The notes below the pieces were generated by a model. It did no database searches. It saw nothing but the letters and a program-made list of their open reading frames with translations, and was not told the DNA's origin. This document shows positions 1-5,332 of a stretch of DNA of 6,033 nucleotides, one piece after another. The stretch spans positions 1-6,033 of the forward strand of contig JABDMN010000150.1 in the NCBI GenBank assembly GCA_013001485.1. Reading direction: 5' to 3'. The stretch is from Acidimicrobiia bacterium. GTDB lineage: Bacteria > Actinomycetota > Acidimicrobiia > Spongiisociales > UBA5794. The number at the start of each line of letters is the position of its first letter. Positions within the stretch are counted from its first letter, which is position 1. The translations under genes and the position numbers were made by a program.

Positions 1-8
1 CCCTAAGA

Positions 9-42
9 GAAGAGCCCCTCCCGGAGATGGGAGGGGCTCTTC
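9..42 (-). terminator. Intrinsic-type terminator after infA
   Basis: A perfect 14-bp stem (GAAGAGCCCCTCCC pairing with GGGAGGGGCTCTTC) encloses a 6-nt loop. It lies 21 nt beyond the infA stop codon on the minus strand. The tail read on the minus strand is TCTTAGGG, so the U-tract is short; read on the plus strand the tail is GTTTGTCG. The stem is strong enough to stop transcription in either direction, and the strand is assigned because it closes the rrm-infA operon. What lies to the left is outside the window. Confidence 0.85.
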
Positions 43-63
43 GTTTGTCGCTGAAGTCTCGAG

Positions 64-288
64 CTAGCGGTAGCGCCAGGTGATTCGTCCCCGGGACGGG
101 TCGTACGCCGAGATCTCGACGTCGACACGATCACCGGGAATGATCCGGATGAGGCGACCACGCCGCATCTTCCCCGAGGCGCGAGCTACCACCTCATGGC
201 CCGAGTCGAGCTTCACGAGGAAGGTGGCATTGGGCAGCGTCTTTGCGATCGTGCCCTGCGCCTTGAATGTGTCGTCACCTGAAGCCAT
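64..288 (-). CDS. infA: Translation initiation factor IF-1
   Basis: A 74-aa protein, close to the usual 71-73 aa of IF-1. It is a single S1-type OB-fold that binds the 30S A site with IF-2 and IF-3 during initiation in the cytoplasm. Recognisable family blocks are QGT (11-13), LPNATF (18-23), SGHEV (29-33), SGKMRR (38-43), GDRVDVE (52-58) and YDPSRGRI (62-69). The segment RRGRLIRII is about one residue longer than the usual RKNYIRIL. The start is ATG at 288, with a GAGG core about 12 nt upstream lying inside the end of the RRM gene, and only 6 nt separate the two genes, so they are probably cotranscribed and translationally coupled. No rpmJ, rpsM, map or adk gene adjoins it, so it may be a second or relocated infA. 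The IF-1 identity is firm; whether it is the housekeeping copy cannot be told from here. Confidence 0.94.
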   Translation of the reverse strand: MASGDDTFKAQGTIAKTLPNATFLVKLDSGHEVVARASGKMRRGRLIRIIPGDRVDVEISAYDPSRGRITWRYR

Positions 289-294
289 CCGTCG

Positions 295-540
295 CTACCG
301 CCTCGGCTGTGCCTCGTTCACACGGAGGTCTCGACCCCCGAAGTCCTGCCCGTCGAGCTCCTGAATCGCCTTGCGAGCTTCGTCGTCGTTCGACATTTCG
401 ACGAAACCGAAGCCACGAGACCGACCCGTGTCACGATCCATGATGATGGTGGCCGAGTCGACCTGTCCGTACTGAGCAAACAGCTCTTCGAGGTCCTGGT
501 TGGAGGACCGGAACGAGAGGTTGCCTACGTAGATGTTCAT
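295..540 (-). CDS. Single-RRM RNA-binding protein
   Basis: An 81-aa protein that is almost entirely one RNA recognition motif. RNP2 is IYVGNL (3-8) and RNP1 is RGFGFVEM (42-49), with the expected aromatic residues Y4, F44 and F46 for stacking on RNA bases. It closely resembles bacterial and cyanobacterial Rbp proteins, including the DRDTGRSRGFGFV stretch and an N-E-A-x-P-R ending, but lacks the glycine-rich tail some of them carry. Such proteins bind single-stranded RNA and several are cold-regulated; a role as RNA chaperone is inference. The ATG at 540 places RNP2 at residue 3 as in the family. An upstream GAAAGG (553-558) is a usable but distant ribosome binding site, 12 nt away. The frame stays open to 1005, but the extra N-terminus has no family resemblance and overlaps the acyltransferase gene. 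It is the first gene of an operon with infA. Confidence 0.93.
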   Translation of the reverse strand: MNIYVGNLSFRSSNQDLEELFAQYGQVDSATIIMDRDTGRSRGFGFVEMSNDDEARKAIQELDGQDFGGRDLRVNEAQPRR

Positions 541-679
541 TGCGGCGTGATGCCTTTCTCTGTCCGCCCCGCGAAAACACACTGCGCCAACTCCATGGGG
601 ACGTATCAGGGAACGGACGAGCCACCGCATCTGCGGCGGAGCCACAAGCATACCCGTCTCGGCGCGGCCATCCGCATCG
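541..679 (-). other. Intergenic leader upstream of rrm-infA
   Basis: 139 bp between the acyltransferase stop and the RRM start, which must hold either the rrm-infA promoter or the read-through link from the acyltransferase gene. On the minus strand there is a TATGCT hexamer (647-652) that fits TANNNT, but no convincing -35 at 16-18 nt. A short inverted repeat CCGCA/TGCGG (625-636, 2-nt loop) lies near the end of the upstream gene and is too small to call a terminator. The minus-strand leader would be about 100 nt if TATGCT is used, long enough for RNA-level control. Confidence 0.35.
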
Positions 680-2749
680 TCACCCGTCGAACAACACGGG
701 TGCCACCCGCCGCAGTTCGGCCTCGAGGGCAGGAGCCAGCGCCCTGACGTAGGTGGCGGTGAGATGGTGGGTGTCTCGCCACAGCAGCACATCGTCGACC
801 ACGGCCGGGCAGAGGTCGGTGTGACAGATGTGATCGGTGAGGTCGACGAGAGGCACACCGGTGGTGGCGGCGGCGTCGACCTGTGGGGTGTTGGCTGCCA
901 TGGCCCCCGTGCGTCCGAATGCGCAATCGGCGAGAGCGTCGAGGTGGTCGGCGACGCACTCGGAGACATCGAATGCCGGGTACGGGGTGTCCCGCAGCGC
1001 GACATGCTGAATGCCTCTGTCGATCAGTGCCGTCCAGCTCCGCACGTACGCGTGAGCGAGCTCTTGCCTCGCCGCGTCCGAATCGAGCAAGCCCGAGTCG
1101 CCGAGGATCGGTGTCCAGAAGATCCCCGTTGTCACCACGAGCGTCGGCGGCGACTCGGTCAGCGTCTCGATCACGGCGTTGTTCCAATCGACGCAACTGT
1201 CGTATGGGGCGTCGTTGTCCCCGATCGGAAGCGTCGTGTCGGCGAACTGACAGCTCGACTTCGTGATGGTCTGCAGGGTCCAGCCTCGTTCCTCGGCAAG
1301 GGCACGAAAGGCCGGGACCCATTGGGCTGCGTGGGAGTCGCCGAGCAAGACCACACGGACCGCGGAGTCGAGGTCGCCGTACGTGCACGTCGCCACGTCA
1401 GCGCGAGTCTGATCCTGATGACACCCATCGGCGTACACGGCGGGCAAGTCGGCCCTGACTGTTGCCAGTGGCGGCGATACCTCACCGGCGATCTGCTGGG
1501 GCGCCCGATCCGTGAGAAGAGTGGCGATCTCGGCCTGGTGATCCCTGGCGTCGTCGACCGCGGCGCCGACGACGATCGCGGTGCCGGCGATCACGCCGAC
1601 GAGGGTCAGCGTGAGACCCCACATCAGGCCCCGCCGCGGCGGAGTCACGAATGCCTCGGAGTGACGCCAACGGTGCTCCACGTATCGGTAGGCGAGCCAG
1701 GCAGGGAGGACCGAGAACGCGACGACACCGAGTCCCTCGGCCCAGCTGAGTGGTCCCCATCTGGCGTCGGCGACGACGAGGAGGGGCCAGTGCCACAGGT
1801 ACAGCGAGTACGACATCGCACCGATCTGTCGCATCGGGCCGATCCCGAGCGTCGTGGCGATGGGGCCAGACCGGTCGACGGTGCCGGATGCGATCAACGC
1901 CACGGTTCCCAGTACCGGGATGAGCGCCGCCGAGCCGGGGAAGACGGTGAGGTCGTCGTAGGTGACGCCTGCCCACAGGATCGCCGCCATCCCCAGGACG
2001 GCAACGGCGCGGCTCGGCGCTAGCGGAAGCCGGCGGATGTGAGGCGTCAGGATGGCGACCCCGCCGCCGAGCGCCAGCTCCCACACGCGGGTGGTCGACA
2101 CGAAGAACGCCCGTCCGGGTTCCGCCGCGGTCAGGCTGATCGACCACCACAACGACGGTGCACCGACGGCGACAAGGCCTACGAGCAGGCCCGACCGCAG
2201 AGGTCGGCTGAGTCTGCGGGCACCTATCGCCAACACCAGCAGCAGCAGCGGCCAGACGAGATAGAACTGCTCTTCGACTGCCAACGACCAGAAGTGCTGC
2301 ACCGGGCTGGCTGCGTCATCGGCTGCGAGGTAGTCGACGGCGCGGTTGGCGAACCGCCAGTTGACGGCATAGAGGGCGCTCCACTGGACGTCCCGGCCGA
2401 TGTTGATCCATCGCGTCACCGGGAGGAGAAGGATGGTCAGCCCGGCAACCGATGCGAGCAGAACGCCGGCGGCGGGGAGGAGGCGCCGTACTCGCCGGGC
2501 GTAGAACCGGGCGAGGTCGATGTGGTGTGTCGCTTCGAGCTCGCGGACGAGCAGTCCTGTGATGAGGAATCCGGAGATCACGAAGAACACGTCGACACCG
2601 ATGTAGCCGCCGGAGAACCACGGCAGACCGGCGTGGTACAGCATCACGAGGACGACCGCCACCGCCCGCATTCCCTCTATGTCAGGGCGAAACGAGCCTG
2701 AACCTGTGGTGTCTGGAGTCGGTGGCGCCTGATGTTCAGTGGTGGTCAT
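680..2749 (-). CDS. OafA-type membrane O-acyltransferase with C-terminal SGNH domain
   Basis: A 689-aa protein. Residues about 20-365 form the Acyltransferase-3 (PF01757) multi-pass membrane domain: RPDIEGMRAVAV (21-32) with the conserved His H39, GGYIGVDVFFVISGFLIT (47-64), RRVRRLLPAA (85-94), WSLAVEEQFYLVWP (154-167) and YSLYLWHWPLL (314-324). A further membrane helix follows at about 374-396. Residues about 435-680 form an extracytoplasmic SGNH-hydrolase-like domain with GDSH (470-473, nucleophile S472) and DTHH (659-662), giving the D-x-x-H dyad D659/H662. It contains eight cysteines (443, 455, 500, 519, 598, 609, 642, 647), which may form disulfides outside the cell. Family members acetylate or acylate LPS, peptidoglycan or other surface glycans; the substrate here is unknown. 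The ATG at 2749 gives the short N-terminal tail usual before the first motif, although the ribosome binding site is weak. It appears to be monocistronic. Confidence 0.93.
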   Translation of the reverse strand: MTTTEHQAPPTPDTTGSGSFRPDIEGMRAVAVVLVMLYHAGLPWFSGGYIGVDVFFVISGFLITGLLVRELEATHHIDLARFYARRVRRLLPAAGVLLASVAGLTILLLPVTRWINIGRDVQWSALYAVNWRFANRAVDYLAADDAASPVQHFWSLAVEEQFYLVWPLLLLVLAIGARRLSRPLRSGLLVGLVAVGAPSLWWSISLTAAEPGRAFFVSTTRVWELALGGGVAILTPHIRRLPLAPSRAVAVLGMAAILWAGVTYDDLTVFPGSAALIPVLGTVALIASGTVDRSGPIATTLGIGPMRQIGAMSYSLYLWHWPLLVVADARWGPLSWAEGLGVVAFSVLPAWLAYRYVEHRWRHSEAFVTPPRRGLMWGLTLTLVGVIAGTAIVVGAAVDDARDHQAEIATLLTDRAPQQIAGEVSPPLATVRADLPAVYADGCHQDQTRADVATCTYGDLDSAVRVVLLGDSHAAQWVPAFRALAEERGWTLQTITKSSCQFADTTLPIGDNDAPYDSCVDWNNAVIETLTESPPTLVVTTGIFWTPILGDSGLLDSDAARQELAHAYVRSWTALIDRGIQHVALRDTPYPAFDVSECVADHLDALADCAFGRTGAMAANTPQVDAAATTGVPLVDLTDHICHTDLCPAVVDDVLLWRDTHHLTATYVRALAPALEAELRRVAPVLFDG

Positions 2750-2789
2750 GGGGTACTTCGGGAGAGCGAAGGTGAAGCTCAGGCTACGG

Positions 2790-2805
2790 CTGCTCCAGGG
2801 AGCAG
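2790..2805. promoter_or_regulatory. Perfect 16-bp dyad in the divergent intergenic region
   Basis: CTGCTCC-AG-GGAGCAG is a perfect 7-bp inverted repeat with a 2-bp centre, lying 41 bp upstream of the acyltransferase ATG and 57 bp upstream of the small-protein ATG. A TTGACT (minus strand, 2814-2809) borders it on one side and a TAGCCT (minus strand, 2786-2781) on the other. The 22-bp gap between these hexamers is too long for a normal promoter. It could be an operator for a dimeric regulator or an RNA hairpin in the acyltransferase leader. No regulator gene adjoins it. Confidence 0.45.
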
Positions 2806-2850
2806 AGCAGTCAATGGCCTGCTTCCGGGAACGTGAACGAGGGCTCGGGG

Positions 2851-2863
2851 TAGATTCGGATCA
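2851..2863 (+). promoter_or_regulatory. Leaderless-type promoter (-10 TAGATT) of the small membrane protein gene
   Basis: TAGATT (2851-2856) fits the actinobacterial TANNNT -10 consensus and ends 6 nt before the ATG at 2863, so transcription would begin at or next to the A of the start codon. No Shine-Dalgarno sequence precedes the ATG. The -35 region at 17-bp spacing reads GGAACG (2828-2833), which is not a TTGACA match, though GGAAC is the kind of -35 used by some ECF sigma factors. The same 6-nt geometry recurs at the HxlR gene. Confidence 0.6.
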
Positions 2864-3111
2864 TGAAAACGCTCATCAAACTCGCGTTCGTGGTTGGCCT
2901 GGGGATGCTCGTCGTCAAGGCGATGGAAGCGAAGAAGGAGTGGACCGGTCTCAGTGAGACCGAGATCCGCGCCAAGCTGGGCGACAAGCTCGGGGACAAG
3001 GTCCCCAAGGACCGGCTTCAGGAGATCAGCGACAAGGTCGTGCAAGGCATGAAGGCCAAGGGGCGCCTGGCCGAGGATTCCAGCCCGGAAGCTGACGGCG
3101 CCGGGGCTTGA
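2863..3111 (+). CDS. Small single-pass membrane protein of unknown function
   Basis: An 82-aa protein I cannot assign to a named family. Residues about 4-20 form a short hydrophobic helix (LIKLAFVVGLGMLVVKA) after MKT, which could be a membrane anchor; there is no lipobox and no clear signal-peptidase site. Residues about 31-66 are highly charged and probably helical, with an internal echo LGDK-LGDK (39-46) followed by VPKDRLQEISDKVV. The C-terminus (69-82) is acidic and Ala/Gly-rich, probably disordered. The ATG start is supported by the -10 hexamer placed for a leaderless transcript. It precedes the kinase gene by 47 nt on the same strand, so the two are likely cotranscribed. The antisense frames here are shadows. 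That it is a real gene is fairly safe; its function is unknown. Confidence 0.78.
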   Translation: MKTLIKLAFVVGLGMLVVKAMEAKKEWTGLSETEIRAKLGDKLGDKVPKDRLQEISDKVVQGMKAKGRLAEDSSPEADGAGA

Positions 3112-3146
3112 TCCCGTCGCTCTGAAACGCTGGCGGTTCCTGTGAC

Positions 3147-3167
3147 GGGTTTCGACCATTGAAACCC
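3147..3167 (+). promoter_or_regulatory. Inverted repeat covering the kinase start codon
   Basis: GGGTTTC (3147-3153) and GAAACCC (3161-3167) are perfect 7-bp complements around a 7-nt loop. The TTG start (3159-3161) lies in the loop and at the base of the right arm, so in the mRNA the start would be partly held in a hairpin. GAAAC at 3124-3128 could instead pair with GTTTC (3149-3153), a possible competing fold. No Shine-Dalgarno sequence is evident. It may limit kinase translation relative to the upstream gene, or be a DNA operator, or be chance. Confidence 0.45.
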
Positions 3168-4136
3168 TGGGATGACCTGACCGAGACGGGGAAGATCCGC
3201 CGTCTCCGGCCACTGGCCGAGCGGGCATTGGAGCAGTACCCGGTCGAGGTGCGTCGGATCCGGTCGATCGGCGGGTTCTCCAACATCCTCTTTCGCGTCG
3301 ACACGTCGAGAGGCCCTCTGGCGCTGCGGGTCGACTACCAGCAGGACCACTCCGACGAGAACGTCGCCGTAGAGCTCGCCTGGCTCGAGGCGCTGGCCAA
3401 CGAGACCGACCTCGATGTGGCTCGCGTTGTCTCTGCCCGCAACGGAGCCCTTTCGGTCTCGGCGGGCGCCCCCGGTGTGCCGGGTGAGCGACACTGTGTT
3501 CTCTTCGAGTGGATCCCGGGCCGTCCCCTCGACGACGCCCTGACCTCCGAGCGCTATCACCAGTTCGGCAGGCTGGCAGCCGGCATCCACTTGCACGGGG
3601 CGACGTTCGACCCGCCCCATCAGCCGATGGTGTGGGACCAGGTCTTCTACTGGCCGCCGGACATCGATCCTGTGGTCATCTGGGACGACGAGTACGCCGA
3701 CGTGTTCGATGCGGACCGACGCCGGCTCATCGAACGGGCCATGACCGTCGTCGAGCCCGCGTTCTCGAGGCTCGAGCGAGAGCAGACACAGATCATCCAC
3801 GGCGACCTGCACCCCTCGAATGTCCACGTGTCACGCAGCCGGATGGTCGCCTTCGACTTCGAAGACGTCGCCTACGGATTGCCGGTGCAGGACATCGCCA
3901 TCACCCTCTTCTACAACCGGACGTTGCCTGACTATCCCGAACTGCGGGCTGCGTTCGAGGACGGCTACTCATCGGTGGCCCCGTGGCCCGTGAGCTACGA
4001 CGGCGAGCTCGAACGATTCATGGCAGCTCGCACCGTGATGTTCATCAACTACGTCGCCCACTACGAAGCAGCCTCCAACGACTTCTTCGACGTCGCCTTC
4101 CCCCGCCTCGAACGCTTCCTCGCCACCTGGGAGTAG
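3159..4136 (+). CDS. APH/homoserine kinase II-fold phosphotransferase
   Basis: A 325-aa protein of the aminoglycoside phosphotransferase superfamily (PF01636, COG2334-like), matching the length of SrkA/YihE and ThrB2-type kinases. N-lobe: IGGFSNILFRV (37-47) as the nucleotide loop, ALRVDY (55-60) with Arg57 where many kinases have the ATP-binding Lys, and helix C Glu72 in VAVELAWL. C-lobe: catalytic loop HGDLHPSN (214-221) with D216 and N221, and DFED (233-236) as the metal-binding DFG equivalent. All key catalytic residues are therefore present. The substrate is unknown: a sugar, amino alcohol, antibiotic or protein is possible. The TTG at 3159 is the only start codon between the upstream in-frame stop (3123-3125) and the N-lobe, and the resulting N-terminus (WDDLTETGKIRRLRPLA) looks like that of related kinases. 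It follows the small membrane protein gene by 47 nt. Confidence 0.9.
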   Translation: MKPWDDLTETGKIRRLRPLAERALEQYPVEVRRIRSIGGFSNILFRVDTSRGPLALRVDYQQDHSDENVAVELAWLEALANETDLDVARVVSARNGALSVSAGAPGVPGERHCVLFEWIPGRPLDDALTSERYHQFGRLAAGIHLHGATFDPPHQPMVWDQVFYWPPDIDPVVIWDDEYADVFDADRRRLIERAMTVVEPAFSRLEREQTQIIHGDLHPSNVHVSRSRMVAFDFEDVAYGLPVQDIAITLFYNRTLPDYPELRAAFEDGYSSVAPWPVSYDGELERFMAARTVMFINYVAHYEAASNDFFDVAFPRLERFLATWE

Positions 4137-4186
4137 GTGCGCGCTCCAGGGTCGTGCGGTCGGGAGGTCCGCGGCGTTCTTTTCGC

Positions 4187-4214
4187 CCCCCGTCCCCACG
4201 GAGTGGGGAAGGGG
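4187..4214 (+). repeat. G/C-rich hairpin after the kinase gene
   Basis: CCCCAC (4194-4199) pairs with GTGGGG (4203-4208) around GGA, and an outer CCCC (4187-4190) can pair with GGGG (4211-4214) across a small internal loop. It begins 50 nt after the kinase stop and is followed by TCTTGCT, so it could act as a weak terminator. Its left arm is part of a 14-mer also present before the second heptamer array. Confidence 0.5.
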
Positions 4215-4244
4215 TCTTGCTGCGGAGCGACCCTCTCCCCCCAA

Positions 4245-4327
4245 CCCCCCTCTCCCGCAAGCGGGCGAGGAGGGCGATCGACCATCGACCCGCTTCCCGC
4301 GCGAGAACCCCCCTCTCCCGCCAGCGG
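4245..4327. repeat. Duplicated REP-like unit
   Basis: Two 20-bp copies, at 4245-4264 and 4308-4327, differ at one position: CCCCCCTCTCCCGC followed by A or C, then AGCGG. They are 63 bp apart. The first copy forms a hairpin at 4249-4270 (CCTC-T-CCCGC, loop AA, GCGGG-C-GAGG). The core CCCTCTCCCGC-AA-GCGGG resembles extragenic palindromes widespread in GC-rich bacterial genomes. Confidence 0.7.
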
Positions 4328-4341
4328 TCAAGGGGGGTTCT
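4304..4341 (+). terminator. Strong hairpin, probable bidirectional terminator between convergent genes
   Basis: AGAACCCCCCT (4304-4314) is a perfect 11-bp complement of AGGGGGGTTCT (4331-4341). The 16-nt apex holds the second REP-like core with a small CCG/CGG stem. The 3' arm ends in TTCT and the next bases are TA, giving a weak U-tract on the plus strand. It lies between the ends of the kinase and protease genes, where a terminator would stop collision of the two transcripts. Confidence 0.65.
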
Positions 4342-4344
4342 TAG

Positions 4345-4381
4345 CTAGGGACTAGGGACTAGGGACTAGGGACTAGGGACT
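4345..4381. repeat. Tandem heptamer array, five copies of CTAGGGA
   Basis: Five perfect head-to-tail copies of CTAGGGA (4345-4379) followed by a partial CT. The array begins just after the terminator-like hairpin and ends 3 nt before the protease stop codon. A second array with the same unit and orientation lies at 5755-5784. It resembles in style the short tandemly repeated heptamers of cyanobacteria, but the unit is different. At 7 bp it would shift reading frames, yet here it lies outside genes. Confidence 0.95.
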
Positions 4382-4384
4382 TCC

Positions 4385-5257
4385 TCAGAACCCCACCTCA
4401 ACAGTGAGCGTCTCGGCAACCCGCACCACCTCGACGACCGCGGTGCTCCCGACGGAGGCCAGCGCCTCGTGGAGATCGTCGGGGGAGGTGACGCCGTGAT
4501 CGCCGACCTTGGTGATCATGTCTCCTTCGCGGATCCCGGCTATCTCTGCAGGTGAGCCTTCCTCGACGAAGCGGACGAGCACGCCGTCGACCGGATCGAG
4601 CCCGACCGACGCCCGCAGCTTGGCGGCCACATCGGCGGGAGCGACCCCGACACCAAGTCGGACCCGGGCCGCAGCTTCACCCTTCGACAGCTTGTCGATG
4701 GCGGTGTCGAGCGTGGGTCCGGTGGGGATGGCGAGGTAGAAGCCCTCACCAAGCCGGTTGGTGTTGACGCCGAGCAGCTTGCCGTCGGTGTCGACCACCG
4801 GTCCGCCCGACGAACCGGGGAGCAGGGGAGCGGTGTGCTCGAGAGTGCCCCGGATCAGTCGGCCGCGGGGGCCCCGGAACTCCCGCTGGGTGCCGGACAC
4901 GTAGCCGGCGGTGACCCGCAACCCTCGACCACCAGGGTTGGACAGGGCCACGACGGGCGCACCGAACCCGAGGTCGTCGGATGACGCTCGTTCGATGGGA
5001 GGGTTGCCATTGGTGGTGGCGGCGATGACAGCGAGGTCGGCGTCGAAGTCGGCTCCCACGACGGTGCCATCGACGGTGGTGCCGTCAGTGAATGTGACGC
5101 TGACGGACTCGGAACTGAGGTTGTGAGCGTTGGTGAGGATGCGGTCGGTGTCGATGACGACACCGCTGCCTGCCCTGCCTCGCCGACCGATGCCGACGAC
5201 CGAGGGGCCGACCTGCTCGGCGAGCGAGGAGAGGGTGGTTTGGAGTTCTTCCAGCAC
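4385..5257 (-). CDS. HtrA-like trypsin/PDZ serine protease without signal peptide
   Basis: A 290-aa serine protease of the S1C/HtrA type. Numbering from the GTG at 5257, the catalytic triad is H45 (TNAH), D74 (DADLAV) and S150 (GSSGGP, where HtrA usually has GNSGGP). The protease core spans about 15-195 and a single PDZ domain about 200-287, with VLVRFVEEGSPAEIAGI and GDMITKVGD as its binding-groove blocks. There is no signal peptide or membrane anchor, so it is predicted to be cytoplasmic, unlike most DegP/HtrA enzymes. The GTG is chosen because GAAAGGACC (5264-5272) puts an AGGA core 8 nt upstream. The frame also opens at a TTG at 5332, but that would run through the divergent promoter and overlap the regulator gene. 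It is transcribed divergently from the HxlR regulator. Quality-control or regulated proteolysis is the likely role; the substrate is unknown. Confidence 0.92.
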   Translation of the reverse strand: MLEELQTTLSSLAEQVGPSVVGIGRRGRAGSGVVIDTDRILTNAHNLSSESVSVTFTDGTTVDGTVVGADFDADLAVIAATTNGNPPIERASSDDLGFGAPVVALSNPGGRGLRVTAGYVSGTQREFRGPRGRLIRGTLEHTAPLLPGSSGGPVVDTDGKLLGVNTNRLGEGFYLAIPTGPTLDTAIDKLSKGEAAARVRLGVGVAPADVAAKLRASVGLDPVDGVLVRFVEEGSPAEIAGIREGDMITKVGDHGVTSPDDLHEALASVGSTAVVEVVRVAETLTVEVGF

Positions 5258-5280
5258 TGGACTGGTCCTTTCAACTAGTG

Positions 5281-5303
5281 ACTTGTCGATTGCAAGTGAC
5301 TTG
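5281..5303. promoter_or_regulatory. Probable HxlR operator: three ACTTG half-sites
   Basis: Half-sites lie at 5281-5285 (ACTTG), 5293-5297 (CAAGT) and 5299-5303 (ACTTG). The first and second form a dyad with a 7-bp gap; the second and third form CAAGT-G-ACTTG. The 9-mer AGTGACTTG occurs twice (5277-5285 and 5295-5303), 18 bp apart. The sites cover the -35/spacer region of the regulator promoter and the start region of the protease transcript, so one dimeric regulator could control both genes. That the HxlR protein binds here is inference from position. Confidence 0.6.
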
Positions 5304-5310
5304 TTACTAT
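5283..5310 (+). promoter_or_regulatory. Promoter of the HxlR regulator, leaderless type
   Basis: TTGTCG (5283-5288), a 16-bp spacer and TACTAT (5305-5310), which fits TANNNT. Six bases (ACACCC) separate the -10 from the ATG at 5317, so the transcript probably starts at the start codon. No Shine-Dalgarno sequence is present. The geometry matches that of the small membrane protein gene. Confidence 0.7.
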
Positions 5311-5332
5311 ACACCCATGCCAAGACAGTCAA
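5306..5332 (-). promoter_or_regulatory. Promoter of the protease, overlapping the divergent one
   Basis: On the minus strand TTGACT (5332-5327), a 15-bp spacer and TATAGT (5311-5306). The -10 shares five base pairs with the TACTAT of the opposite promoter (TACTATA read on plus). The predicted start near 5299 leaves a leader of about 42 nt carrying the half-sites and the GAAAGGACC ribosome binding site. The -35 lies within the first codons of the regulator gene. The spacer is on the short side. Confidence 0.5.

Larger units (their letters stand above)
4137..4384. other. Non-coding repeat-rich region between convergent genes
   Basis: 248 bp between the stop codons of the kinase and the protease. 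It is strongly strand-biased, with C-runs on the plus strand, and contains several hairpins, a duplicated REP-like unit and a heptamer array, each listed separately. Apparent reading frames across it translate to Arg/Pro/Gly-rich strings such as PLAGEGGWGE and PSPASGRGG. These strings are typical of translated REP-like repeats and are not evidence of genes. Confidence 0.85.

Noticed and set aside
625..652. Terminator of the acyltransferase and TATGCT promoter for rrm-infA
   Set aside because: The inverted repeat is only 5 bp with a 2-nt loop and no U-tract, and TATGCT lacks a matching -35; both are too weak to list as definite sites.
541..1005. N-terminal extension of the RRM protein (frame open to 1005)
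   Set aside because: The extension overlaps the acyltransferase gene, has low-complexity Pro/Ser/Thr composition, and the RRM begins exactly at the ATG at 540 as in the family.
764..2023. 419-aa plus-strand open frame opposite the acyltransferase gene
   Set aside because: It is antisense to a gene with clear membrane and SGNH motifs, has no recognisable domain, and long antisense frames are expected in GC-rich DNA. The same applies to the 220-aa frame at 2039-2701.
3969..4355. Several 70-120 aa frames on both strands over the repeat region
   Set aside because: Their translations (SPACGRGG, PLAGEGGWGE, PSPASGRGG) are the typical product of translated REP-like palindromes.
5278..5316. Upstream ATG start for the HxlR regulator
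   Set aside because: It lies upstream of the -10 element; the ATG at 5317 gives the usual family N-terminus.
5258..5332. Upstream TTG start for the protease
   Set aside because: It has no ribosome binding site, would begin inside the divergent regulator gene and cross both promoters, whereas the GTG at 5257 has an AGGA 8 nt upstream.
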